Position numbers and translations under genes: made by a program. A stretch of 64,000 bases of DNA, taken from contig NW_017265167.1 in the NCBI RefSeq assembly GCF_001638985.1, positions 248,001 through 312,000 on the forward strand. Direction: 5' to 3'. Shown here piece by piece: positions 36,658 through 48,001 of this stretch. Source of the stretch: Phycomyces blakesleeanus NRRL 1555(-). Lineage: Eukaryota; Mucoromycota; Mucoromycetes; Mucorales; Phycomycetaceae. Within the stretch, counting starts at the first letter, position 1. Each line of letters starts with the position of its first letter. The notes below the pieces were generated by a model, which worked only from the letters and a program-made list of their open reading frames with translations, did no database searches and was not told the origin of the DNA.

Positions 36658-38124
36658 TTATAAGTGCGTGTGTGTATCTCATATATTTATCTCGCCTTCT
36701 CTATATATGTAATTTTGCAAAAATCAATATTAATATTAACAATGATAGTAATAGTAATGGTAACAGTTATATTTTGGTTGGGGAAGAATTGATTTATTAT
36801 TGTTAAACGTCATTAAACGTGTACACATATTGTGTATACCGTTAACAAAACGCAACTATCCTCTAGACATCATATCTTATTTTTGATTATAATTATTGTA
36901 AGCACGCATATGTGCACTAATATTCGTTTCGCTCTCTCTCTTTATTTCTTCCCTTCTTTCTCGTACTATACACACACACACATATATATATATAATTATA
37001 TACAATTATATATGTGTGTATATTCTATCTATTAGAATATATTTCCTTCTCACCCCCCTTCCCTTCCCTTCTATATCTCCCCCAAAAAAATAGCTATTAT
37101 AATAATTATAATAATTATAATAAAAAAAAAAGAGTTTTTATTTTTTGGTTTTTTTTTGCTTCCTCTCTCTCTCTCTTTCCACCCCCCAAGAAAGAACCTC
37201 ACACCTCTCCCCCCCCCCCTTTATTTCTTTTTTATTGCCTCCCTGTTTTTGTAATATGTATTAATATTATTATTATTATTACTACTATTTTCTAAGCACA
37301 AGAGATGTGTAGAAATTACAGTGTTACATAGTTAACCATGTTCCTGAAAACAAGGATATATTCAATTTTTAACAATTTGTATATATCCCAATACAAATAC
37401 AAACAAGCAAGTAGGTAGGTAGGTAAGCAGAAAGAAATAAAGAAAGAAAAGCAGGCAGAAAAGCAGGAAGTTAAGCATACAAATAAAATAAAACAAAAAC
37501 AAAAAGGGCACACATTATATGATCTTCATAATATATTATTAGGGAGATCTCTAGAAATACCTCTTGTAATTGAAAAATAAATAAATAAATAAATAGAAAT
37601 AAATGTATATATGTATGTAGCATATACACAAAAATCTAAATAATAATAAAAAACAAAAAAATAAAAAGGTAAACAAGAAATAAGAAGTAAGAAGCAAGTA
37701 TTTCAATCATGTGATAGCTAGGCAGATTATACTTTGGTTTGTGGATGATCTCGAGAAATGCATTGTGTACAAGGTATTAATACTTTATACTAAAGTAATA
37801 TTAGTGCCAAGCAATGTTAATACTAAGTACTGGCATTAGAATTAGCATTAACATAAGCATTAGCATTAACATTGACATTATAATCGGTAATATTAATATT
37901 AGTACTGGTAGTAATATTAAGAAATCAAGAAGAGAGAGAGAGAGAGAACGAAGAAAATAATAATAATTAAAATAAAATAGAGAGTAAAGAGAGCAAAGAG
38001 AGCAAAGAGATCCATAATTGGGCTAATGAAGACCCTCTTTGTCTTGTCTGCCTGCCTACATGTATGTCTTTTATGACTTATATATGATCTATATGCCTGC
38101 CTGTATACCAATTTGCGAATTTTT

Positions 38125-38182
38125 TGCGTTTTGCATTTTGCATTTTGCGTTTTGCATTTTGCGTTTTGCGTTTTGTGTTTTA
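38125..38182. repeat. (TTTTGCR)n heptamer repeat
   Basis: About eight tandem units alternating TTTTGCG and TTTTGCA with two degenerate units at the end (TTTTGTG, TTTTATG). No coding meaning seen. Confidence 0.8.
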
Positions 38183-38362
38183 TGTTTTCGATCCCCCTTT
38201 TATTTCTATAAACGCGCTACGTGAATGATTCCCAAAGATCCTTGCGTGCTCAACCAAATATCTGTACAAAAGCGTTTAACCCCTTTTGTAAGCATTGTAA
38301 AAAGACTAAAATAAAAATAGATATAGAATTAGAATTAGAATTAGAAATAGAAATAGAAATAG

Positions 38363-38483
38363 AGAGCTAAAGCTAGAGCCAGAGCCAGAGCTAGAGCTAG
38401 AGCTAGAGCCAGAGCCAGAGCCATAGCCAGAGCCAGAGCCAGAGCTGTAGCCAGAGCTGTAGCCAGAGCCAGAGCTGGAGAGA
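38363..38483. repeat. (AGAGCC/AGAGCT)n hexamer minisatellite
   Basis: About twenty tandem hexamers alternating AGAGCC and AGAGCT, interrupted by CATAGC and TGTAGC units. It lies about 330 bp upstream of the P450 start codon and is much richer in G+C than its surroundings. The apparent open frames across it (AL or SG repeats) are artefacts of the repeat. Confidence 0.85.
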
Positions 38484-38596
38484 TACCTACATACACACAT
38501 ATATAAATACACACATACATACACATATATATATTACATCCCTCAAAGTATATACCTACTCGAAAGCTTCCCTATCCTTCACGTGGAATACTTAGC

Positions 38597-38604
38597 TATA
38601 TAAA
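38597..38604 (+). promoter_or_regulatory. Candidate TATA box of the P450 gene
   Basis: TATATAAA about 205 bp upstream of the P450 start, preceded by a CACGTGG E-box-like motif at 38580-38586 and followed by pyrimidine-rich DNA typical of fungal transcription start regions. Assignment is by motif and position only. Confidence 0.4.
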
Positions 38605-38807
38605 TCCCAATTTCTTTTTTATTCTTGAGATTTTTTTTATTCCTTCTTTCTATTAACCCTTCAAAAGAGGATCATCCTCACATTTCTCTTTATCATATCT
38701 TTATTTCCCTTTCTCTTCCTTCCTTCTTTCCTTCATTTTGTTTTTTCTTTTTTCTTAAAAGAAATACACACACACACACATATATATTATCTCTATTAAA
38801 TAATACA

Positions 38808-39066
38808 ATGCCAATTGATCTGTTTACAGACCTCTCCTTCGCCAATTTGCTGGGTGGATCTCTATTGCTGGGTATCGGAACCTTGGCCTGTATCTACAAC
38901 GACAGAGCTGTATTCGATACTGCCCGTAAAGACATGCGTACCTTGGCTGGTTGGCCACTTGTAGGCAGCACACCCGAAATTGTGATGGGTCTCTCGAGAA
39001 TTCATGACTATTTCATCAGTCACAACAAGCATAATGAACTGTCTACCGCGTAAGTTATTATTACCT

Positions 39067-39103
<37 letters not shown>

Positions 39104-41387
39104 GGCTGTTGTATATCTATATGCATATGCACTGATTATGTATGATGTATTTATTGTATTTCATTGCATTTTTTTTAGAACAACCTCGGCTATAGGAATC
39201 CCTCGTCATGTTCACACATCAAACCCAATCAATATTGAGCACATTTTGAAAAGTAAGTTAAAAGATATTCGGAGATCTTGGTTTCCTTTACCTACCTACC
39301 TACTTACTTACTTACATGCATGTATACATACACCCCCCAATAAATAAATAAATAAATAAATAAATAAAACTCATCTTGTTTTGCGCCTTTTTTTTCCTTT
39401 CTATTTTTATTATAGCAAATTTCGAAAACTACATTAAAGGACCCGAATTCCACAATGCATTGGCAGATGTGTTTGGTGGAGGAATCTTTAATGCAAATGG
39501 TGAGGAATGGAAGTTCCAGCGCAAGACGGCAAGCAATATCTTCAACATTAAGAATTTCAGAGATCATTTCACAGAGTAAGTCAAGAGTAAATTCTTATTT
39601 TAAGAAGGAGAATTCTATATTGTGATTTACAAAGCATTTCTTGGATTGGATTGTTTAAATAATAACAATATGTGTATTATTATTATTTCTTTTTCTTTTT
39701 TAAAAAAAAAGTATATTTGTCGAAGAACTGGATTTCATGGTTGAGAATATTTGGGACAAGGCTGCAGAATCCCATGAAGTTATCGATTTTCAAGAAATCA
39801 TGTACAAATTCACACTGGATTCTTTTATCAGGTAAAATCTTGGAATACCTGATTATCTATGTATCTATTAGTTATTATGTGTGTATAAAGAACCAAGGGA
39901 TTCTAGATTCAACCAACCAGCAGACAAACTAACAAACTAACTTATTTCATTCACGCTCATTCACACTTTCCTCTTTCTGTATATCATTATATATATTTAT
40001 ATATTATATCTTAGAATTGGATTTGGCGCAAAGATCAACTCCCTTGGAAACAAGAGTCAAGTGCCTTTTGCAGTCGCTTTTGACAGTGCCCAAAGGCTGG
40101 TCATGCCACGCTTTGTCAACCTGAGCTGGCCAATCACCGAGGCCATCCAACGCACTCTGTTTCCATGGATCCCCACCGTCCAGACCCATCTCAAGGTCAT
40201 TGACAAGTTTGCTCACAAGGTTATCGAAGAGCGAAGAGAACAGCTGAGTCGGGGTGAAGAGCACGGAGATATCCTGTCCAGATTTATGACAGCCCGTGAT
40301 CTGTCTGACAAGAAACTTGGCAATACAGAGTTGAGAGATGTGGTACTAAACTTTATTATCGCCGGACGAGACACAACCGCACAGGCCCTGTCGTGGACTT
40401 TTTACATGTTGATGTGCCACCCCCGGGTTGAAAAGAAGTTGCTCGATGAAATCAATACCATGGTGCCCATCGAGATTATGCACGATCCAGTAGAGCTCTA
40501 CAAAACCGTCAAGAACATGAACTACGCCCATGCAGTGTATGTGAATGCTTTTAAAACCATTATCACATAAAAAAAATTAAGAGTAGCCATAGCAATATAA
40601 ATAACCATAGCAATAATATAATAGAGATAAAAGAGATGTGTATATTTAGGCAGAAAAAAAAAGAAATATTGGACCGGATAGGAATCTTGACAACTAACCA
40701 AACAATCCTGTGAATGAGCATCTTCTTTATATATATATTTATGTATATGTATATTCTTATTAACATCTATGTATTTTAATTTACATACACACATCTACAC
40801 ACATTTACATGTGTCTATCTCTATGTCTGTGTCTGTGTCTATGTGTATTGTCTTTTTTTTTTCAAACGTAGGTTTTATGAAGTCCTTCGGCTCTATCCTT
40901 CTGTGCCCCTAAACCAAAAGTATGCTCTAAACGATGATATCTGGCCCGATGGTACCCACATCCGTAAAGGAGATTATATTCTATGGGCACCATACGGTCA
41001 GGGCCGAAATGAAGCCTTGTGGGGTCCTGATGCCAAAATGTTCAAACCTGAGAGATGGATTCTTGATGACGGTCGTTTGAACCGAGAACCTTCATCTAAA
41101 TGGACAGCCTTTCACGGAGGACCACGAGCATGTCTAGGTAAAGATAGATATATAGGTATATATATATATATATATAACAACGTGCTAATATTATAAATAT
41201 ATACATTTATGAAAAAAAAATGTGATCTACAGGTCAAAATCTTGCCACCTTGGAGGCTTTGGTGGCTATAATTTTCCTTGTCCGTCGATACAAGTTTAGT
41301 TTGTCTCATGCTCAAGATATTACTTACCAAGTATCCCTGACATTGCCAATGAAATATGGCATGAAGGTGTCTGTTCAGCGTCGTTAA
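38808..41387 (+). CDS. Cytochrome P450, possibly fatty-acid hydroxylase type (CYP52/CYP704-like)
   Basis: Seven exons (38808-39049, 39179-39252, 39416-39575, 39712-39831, 40015-40536, 40872-41137, 41233-41387) encode 512 residues. An N-terminal hydrophobic anchor (LLGGSLLLGIGTLACIY) predicts ER attachment. Family signatures are complete: the oxygen-binding I helix AGRDTT at about 315-320, ExxR as E376-R379 (EVLRLYPSVPLN) and the haem-binding loop FHGGPRACLG with C460. WKFQRKTASNIFN and the PERW motif (FKPERW) fit the CYP52/86/704 group of alkane and fatty-acid hydroxylases (family knowledge; subfamily is inference). Intron 1 contains a long (TTG)n run. For intron 5 the donor GTATGT at 40537 was chosen over a GT two bases earlier because it restores AVFYEVLRLYPS. 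Confidence 0.9.
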
Positions 41388-42542
41388 ATCCAGCAAGAAA
41401 CATCTTGATATGATTTACGATCACAATCACAATCAAAATCATAATCATAATCACACATACTACATACATTTATTACCCACCCACCCACAAACAAACAAAC
41501 ATTTATACAGACAAACTATATACAACCCACCTACACTCCCTCCACTTTCGATCTTACAAAGAAGATGAATTAAAATTTGATCCTTTCCTTGCATCTCAAT
41601 GTTCCAACTCTTAATATAAATCCTCTGATGTATTGCTATACCCTTCTTCTTATTCTTCTTTTTCTTCTTTTTTAATTTTAATAGACCAAGAACCCTTCTT
41701 TTTTTATTTTATTTTTATATTATTCTTATTCTTATTATTATTATTTGCTCTGTCTATTAAAAAAAATACATAAAAATAAAAAACAACTGTGCTTTCAATA
41801 ATTGATCATGATCATGATAATGGTAATGGTAATGGTAATAATAATAATGATAGTCAAACAAGCAAGGGATTTTCTTGTAGGAAATGCACTAGCCTCCCTC
41901 CGCCTTTCCACCTTTCATCTTCCACATTTGACTCCCCCCCTCTTAACCCTCAACCCCTTACTTAATAAGATTGATATACATTTGTATAGAGTTCTTTTCT
42001 TTTTCTTTTTCTTTTACTGCAAGTAAATTTGGTGGTATTGGAAGAGAGATAGAAAGAAGGCAAAAAGGAGGGGGGTAACTACAGAATATGTACATATTTA
42101 AATAAAAATATATTATTTTGTGGTTTAGTATTTCCACAACTAGTATACATATCTATATCTATATCTATATATACACACTCAAACTTGTTTTTTATTTTAT
42201 TTTTAACAATGAATTTAATTTGGCTGTTATTTACAAGCTTATTTTTAACCTGTACGTGCTGTAGTGTAGCATATTGAAGCATATTGCAGTGTAGCATATT
42301 GAAGTGTAGTATCGTGTAGTGTAGTGTGTTTGATTAGTACATTAATAAATATATAATATATCTAAAGTTGAATCCTTTCCTTGCATTTCTAGACTCTCTT
42401 CATCTCTTTTCACCCCTTCCCTTTTACTCTACTTACTCAAAAATATCAGATAAACCCCTCCCCTTCCTCTACCCCCTTTTTTCATGTAAATGAATAATAG
42501 TAAAAATAAAATAAAAGGTAAATATAAGATGTCTAGCTTGCT

Positions 42543-42710
42543 TTACTGTAGTGTAGTGTAGTGTAGTGTAGTGTAGTGTAGTGTAGTCTAGTTTAGTGAT
42601 CTGTAGTCTAACATACTGTAGTATAATGTAATGTAATGTGATGTGATGTAGTGCAGTGCAGTGCAGTGCACTGTAGTGTAATGTAGTGTACTGTAGTGCG
42701 GTGTAGTAAG
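42543..42710. repeat. (GTAGT)n-type degenerate pentamer array
   Basis: TGTAGTGTAGTGTAG pentamers are near-perfect at 42546-42595 and become degenerate rightwards, with GCAGT and ATGTA variants, to about 42710. A related, shorter degenerate patch occurs at about 42255-42332 (GTGTAGCATATTGAAG units). Confidence 0.75.
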
Positions 42711-45164
42711 AGTAAGATTGTTTATATATAAATATAGACATATATTTATTTTTGGTATATGTTCTGCAATAAATATAAGGATACCCGAAAAAAAAAGACC
42801 AAAAAAAAAATCCTGATCTTAACTATGTACGAATTGCATCAGTTAAATCTTGGATCTCCAGAATAGTTTTTCTTCTGTTTAGGAAGGTGATCTAATCTGT
42901 AAGAAATACAGAAAAAATAATAAGAATAATAGAAAAATAGAAAGAAATAAGAGAATTAGGTCTTTAATTGACATTTCGATCGCTTGTACACAAATATATA
43001 TATATATATTAGGGCGCATTAGTATCAACTAAATCTAAATTTGTTTCAAATAAAGTCTCTTTAGAAAATTAGTAAAAAATAATAATAATAAAAATACGAA
43101 AGCCACTATATCCACAAAAGTCGTTTGAGGGTATTCAATATTAACATTAATATTACTATTAATATTAATATAAATGCTACTAACTAGTGGAAATGTTAGT
43201 TACAGATTTGAACACATCAAAGGCCTACTTATGTTTTATTACATTGCTTAAAAAAATTGTACACTCAAAAATAAAAATAAAAATAAAAAGTTAAAAATTT
43301 TATTATCCAATAAAATTTCTTGATTTTGAGGTTACCTTTTTTTTTAGCTTTTTTTTTGAAATATTTAATATTGAGTACCCCACACATGTAAAATTCTTGG
43401 AATTTTATATTTTATATTTTATATATATAAAAAATTAAAGAATTTATTAATTTCTCTCTCTATCTACCTTTACCTTTGTTATCTTTATATTGCTAATTTA
43501 CAGTTTACTAACATGCATTTATAGTATAATAAAGACACACACACATACACACACACACACATATATATATATAAGAGGATAGCTTGTGTGATAGCTACAA
43601 TAACCAATTAAAGCAAATACAACATTATATTTTAGGTGGCAATTTCTACCATTTAGCTCGAATCAATGGTTAGATTTGAAAGTTTCTAAACTTAATCTAA
43701 AGAAGAAGAAAAAGAAGAATAAGAATAAGAAGATTATATATAGTTAGATTACGAGACTAAGTGTATAGAGTAAGAACCGAATAACATGAGATTAATTTAT
43801 TGCTATTCTTATTTGAAACTTTCTTCGAGATGACTACCTCTTGATTAGAAGCCTTTAGTATTTGATATAAAGAGAGAGAGAGAGAGAAAGCACCCCCTTA
43901 AGATGCTTATTTGTTTGTTTGTAGATATGTAGGTATGTAGGTATGTATTCCGTACTTGACCTCCCCCTCTTTTTCTCTATATTATCAAGTTCAATTGCAG
44001 TAAAAAGAAGAAATGAATAAGAATATTTTTTTAAAAAACACTAGAGAATTTTATTTATATTAAGAGTTAGACCATTGAGATGCAATAAAAGAATAAAATT
44101 TAATACATCTTCTTCATAAGATTATGTGTGTTTGTGAATAAAATATCAACTATTTTTTTATTTACATTTAATGGATAAGTGGACATTTAACGATACACTA
44201 ACAAAAAAATTATAATATTCCAAAGGATAATTTTAACATGATAGGTACTTCTTCTTTACATATAAAGTTATTTAGAAACAATATGTTTTCTTTAATCCTA
44301 TTTCTGTTTCAATTTTATTTTTATTTTCAACTCAGGTACAATTATTTTTTCAATTTTTCAATTCTTTAATTTTTTAATTTTTTAATTTTTTAATTTTTTA
44401 ATTTTTTAATTTTTTTTTGTAGTTTTTAAAATAAAGAATAACAATTGCTACCTCTATCCATTTTATAGATTTATAAACTATGAGAATATATTTAGATATT
44501 TAGATATTTAAAAGGTTTTTTCTTATTCTTATTCTTTTCATTCATTCTTTTATCACTATTACTATTAGTAATAATAATAATAATTTGATTCTCATATTAT
44601 TTCCCGCTTTTTTTTTTCTTTTTTTAAATATATATTTTAAGATTTTTTTTAAAAAAATGGAATGAGTTTAATATTTTGAAATTTAACCGTACAAGACACA
44701 TACATACACATATACAAACACACACACACACACACAAGCGCATACGCACATTCAATCTTCTTTAATCTGCTTGTAAACTCAGGACTTAACACGTATTTTA
44801 TCATATACATATAATTACTAATTTTTTTTCCCTTTATTGATAAACACCGAAGAAAACCAAAAACCCAAAAAAAACCCTGATTTCATTCATTCATTCATTC
44901 ATTCATTGTTTATTATTGTTATGTACGAAGCAAAATATATTGATACATAATATGTAATAGTATGCAATAATAGTAACGTGTTGTATTGTAATGTAATGTA
45001 ATATATATTAAAATATAGATATAAGATTAATAATGGTAAAATAATTACCCAATATTCTTTTGTCTACAATTACTTTTTTTTTCTTTTTTTTAAGACTATT
45101 TCAAATTAGATATATATATATATATATATATAAATGAATATACGCACAAATAAGGGTGTGCGTG

Positions 45165-45235
45165 TAGTACGTATAGTACGTATAGTACGTATAGTGTGTG
45201 TAGTGTGTGTAGTGTGTGTAGTGTGCGCAGTGTCT
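45165..45235. repeat. (TAGTACGTA / TAGTGTGTG)n 9-mer array
   Basis: Three to four copies of TAGTACGTA switch to about four copies of TAGTGTGTG-type units, ending just downstream of the CotH-like stop codon (45280). The switch suggests expansion from a mutated unit. Confidence 0.75.
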
Positions 45236-45279
45236 ATATATCTATTAGGAAAATAACTGTGCAAAAGTTATATTAGAAG

Positions 45280-48001
45280 CTAAATAAATAAATAAACTAA
45301 ATAAATGGATCCAAGGGTAGCAAAGGACTGAGCAGGAAACAAAGTATTCGCAAAAGAAGTCTCCTGAGTGAACGCGGCCATGGAATCCAACTTTTGGGTA
45401 GTTTCAGAGTCAGTGCTGCCAGGAGTGCTTCTCTCAACGGAGATTGGAGATTGAGGAGTGCTTTCTGCTGTTGGTGCTTCTATTGGTGTTGGCACTGGTG
45501 CTGATACTGGTGTTGATTCTACTGGCTGTTCTTTCTGTACTTGTACTGGTTCTTGCTTTTGTTCTGGCTCTGGTGCAAATGTTGGCTCTGGTTTTGGTGT
45601 TGGTGTTGGTTCTGGTGTTGGTTCTGGTGTTGGTTCTGGTGCCGATGTTGGCTCTGGTGCGGGTGTTGGCTCTGGTGCGGATGTAGATGTTGATGTAGGC
45701 GATGGGACTGGTGTCAGTTCTACTAACTGTTTTTCCTGTTCCTGTTTTTGTTCTGTCTCTGGCTCTGGTGTTGAGGTTGGTGCTGATGTTGATGATGAGG
45801 TTTGTGTGGATTCTATTGGCTGTGGTTCTTGTTGCTGCTCTGGATCTTGATCTGGTGCCGATGTTGGTTCTGGTGCTGGTGTTGGTTCTGATGTAGGTGT
45901 TGATGTAAATGTAGGTGTAGGTGTAGGTGTAGGTGTAGGTGTAGGTGTTGCCAATGATAATTCCGACGATGATGTTGATGATGAAGATAACAACAAAGAA
46001 GAAGAAGAAGAAACAGAAGCAGACGATGTAGGTCCTGCTTCTGGAGAAGCACCTGAAGGGGAGCCAACTGAACTAGCTTCGATACTATAGAACTCTGAGA
46101 CTGCCTCTGCCTTTGCAGAAATGTACTCAATCAACCCCCAGCTAGCTCCACCACCTCCACCAAGGGGACCTGTCACGCCAGACCACAAGTTCTCGGTCGT
46201 CTGGTCAAATGTCCAGCCATAGTTGATACCCGGACTACGCTGTGTGATACTGCGATCCCATTTAAGGTCGGGTAAAATAAACTCATGATAGGCCACCACA
46301 TAGTCTCCCAATGTCTCTTTGTTGAACAGAATGTCAACCGTATTCTTGAGGTAGGTATCAAAGGTAGCCTTCATTTTTGGGTTCTCCAGGAGGCGGTTGA
46401 TCATGACCGAATTGGGATACCGGGTTGCATAGTCTTGGTACTTGACCTTGATAAAGTCTCGGCCTTCAGGTACATCCAGGTTCACACCAAATGTACCATC
46501 ATAATCCTGACCAAGATAGTACCACATATTGGTCTCTGTATCCAAATAAGCACCGCAGTTCGATTGGAACATCCAGTAGCCATCCCAGTCCGCAGTCAGG
46601 TACTCCATCACCATAAACCGCAGAAATTGATCGGCATCAAACAGCTTTGTGAACTCATCAACCTGCGCATCATCGGTCATGGTTGTCTTGGCCAGAGCTT
46701 CGACCAGAGGCACGATGTCATCCGATGTAGCCGTAGTCTGCGGACTGGGCTGCCAGGCCGAGTATCCTTCTTGGTCGTCGGCATGAACCATGAAATCTGC
46801 TCCGGTTGCGCCATCAAACAAAGGTCCCATCTCGGCTGGAGGGTTGCCACCATAGAACATTGATCGGATGTACGAGTACATTGGGATGTCGTCGAGCATG
46901 TTAAACGTGCCAAAGCTTTGTTTGTTGATAAAGAACCGAACCATGTTGGCACGGTTTGCGTAGGTTCCCATAGAGTGTAAGATATCGGCGTAGAGCTTCT
47001 CACGGATCTGGGTGGGATCTTCTTCCATGTGGCGGATTTTGATCCAATCGCGATCATAAAGATACTGACCGGACGGCAGAGTCCACTCCCAGCTCTGCTT
47101 GGCTGTGTTCTTCTTGCGACCACCGTGGTGAAGCCCAAAGTCACAGTCTTCGAAAGTAAACACATCGTCAGGACCAATGAATGTAAATTTGGTCTTGTAG
47201 AGCACATCTCCCTTGGGTACGTTCTCAACCAGGTTGTCCATTTCAGACTGGGTACCGGTAATAAATATGGAAGGAATATAGTTGGAATCCCACATGGGTG
47301 AATCTTGGCTTTCACGGTCCCAATTCTAAATAATAAAATGTCAATTTTACTGTTTGTTTGCTTATTTGTTTATTTTTCTGCTTGTCTTTATTTCCTCTAT
47401 CTCTCTATCTCTCTACCTATCTATATATTTATATATATATATATATATCTATATGTATATATTCTGGCAGTAATAGGTCCTTACGTTGTCTGTGATGGGA
47501 GAAGGCAATTCAGGGAGATTGGCATAAGTTACAGGGCGATCGTAGAACTCATTACGGGTTGCGCTACTGCCACTCTCTAAAGACCGATCAAAGGATTCTG
47601 GGGTTCCATCGACTACGTACTACGAGACCAAGCAAGAAAGGACAATTTAAATATTAAGACAATCAAAATGTCAAACAGAGAGAGAAGAAAAATAAGAAAT
47701 CTGTATCTCGACGATCAATTGAATTCTAATGAGTCTTCAACGACTTTGTATAAACAATATACAAAAAACACTAATATCATCATTATCATTTTCTTACCTT
47801 GTAGCTAACATTATCAGGTAAATCCACAGTACCGGTATAAAAAGGTACATCTGCATCTGCAGCCTGGAGTGCAGTAGTGGCACCATTGATCGACACAGAA
47901 ACTGCAGATTTTGCGTCAGGTGCTATGACTTTGAAGAGAACATTGGCAGCTTCAGAACAGGCCAACATTGACAGAGCAATGATTGAAAGTGAATATTTCA
48001 T
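45280..48001 (-). CDS. CotH-family secreted/surface protein
   Basis: Three exons on the minus strand (48001-47798, 47619-47485, 47325-45280) encode 794 residues. The start MKYSLSIIALSMLACSEA is a signal peptide. The CotH domain spans about 120-510 and includes PSIFITGTQSEMDNL, FEDCDFGLHHGGRKK, RDWIKIRHMEEDPTQIREKL, TADWDGYWMFQSN and YYLGQDYDGTFG. The last two correspond to the conserved acidic motifs of the atypical-kinase-like CotH fold (family knowledge). After a GGGGG segment and S-rich stretch comes a P/T/E/S-rich stalk with TPTPTP repeats (about 560-750). A final hydrophobic tail (FATLGSIYLVYLFI) would fit GPI anchoring at the surface. In Mucorales some CotH proteins act as host-cell ligands; whether this one does cannot be told, and the published CotH3 epitope is not evident. 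Confidence 0.88.

Larger units (their letters stand above)
33353..38580. other. 5.2 kb AT-rich gene desert with microsatellites
   Basis: No gene supported. Visible repeats include (GAGAGAGG)n near 33395-33430, (TACATA)n near 33670-33700, (TTTA)n near 34895-34922, (ATTATG)n near 35905-35955, (AAT)n near 36280-36312 and (TATC)n near 36615-36655. All longer open frames are low-complexity products of these tracts. One GC-richer, non-repetitive island at about 35100-35260 stands out. Confidence 0.5.
41388..45279. other. 3.9 kb AT-rich gene desert between P450 and CotH-like genes
   Basis: No gene supported. The spacer follows the P450 3' end and the CotH-like 3' end (the genes converge). It contains (GTAGT)n-like arrays, an (AATTTTTT)n array near 44365-44410, (ATTC)n near 44884-44905 and a 9-mer repeat near 45168-45232. 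Open frames on the minus strand around 42079-42741 are translations of the GTAGT arrays. Confidence 0.5.

Noticed and set aside
38306..38526. Minus-strand frames with Ala-Leu or Ser-Gly repeats
   Set aside because: Artefacts of the AGAGCC/AGAGCT minisatellite.
42079..42741. Tyr/Thr/Leu/His-rich minus-strand frames
   Set aside because: Translations of the degenerate GTAGT array.
45444..45896. Plus-strand frames of 80-130 codons rich in L/V or G/S
   Set aside because: They are antisense translations of the TP-rich stalk repeat of the CotH-like gene.
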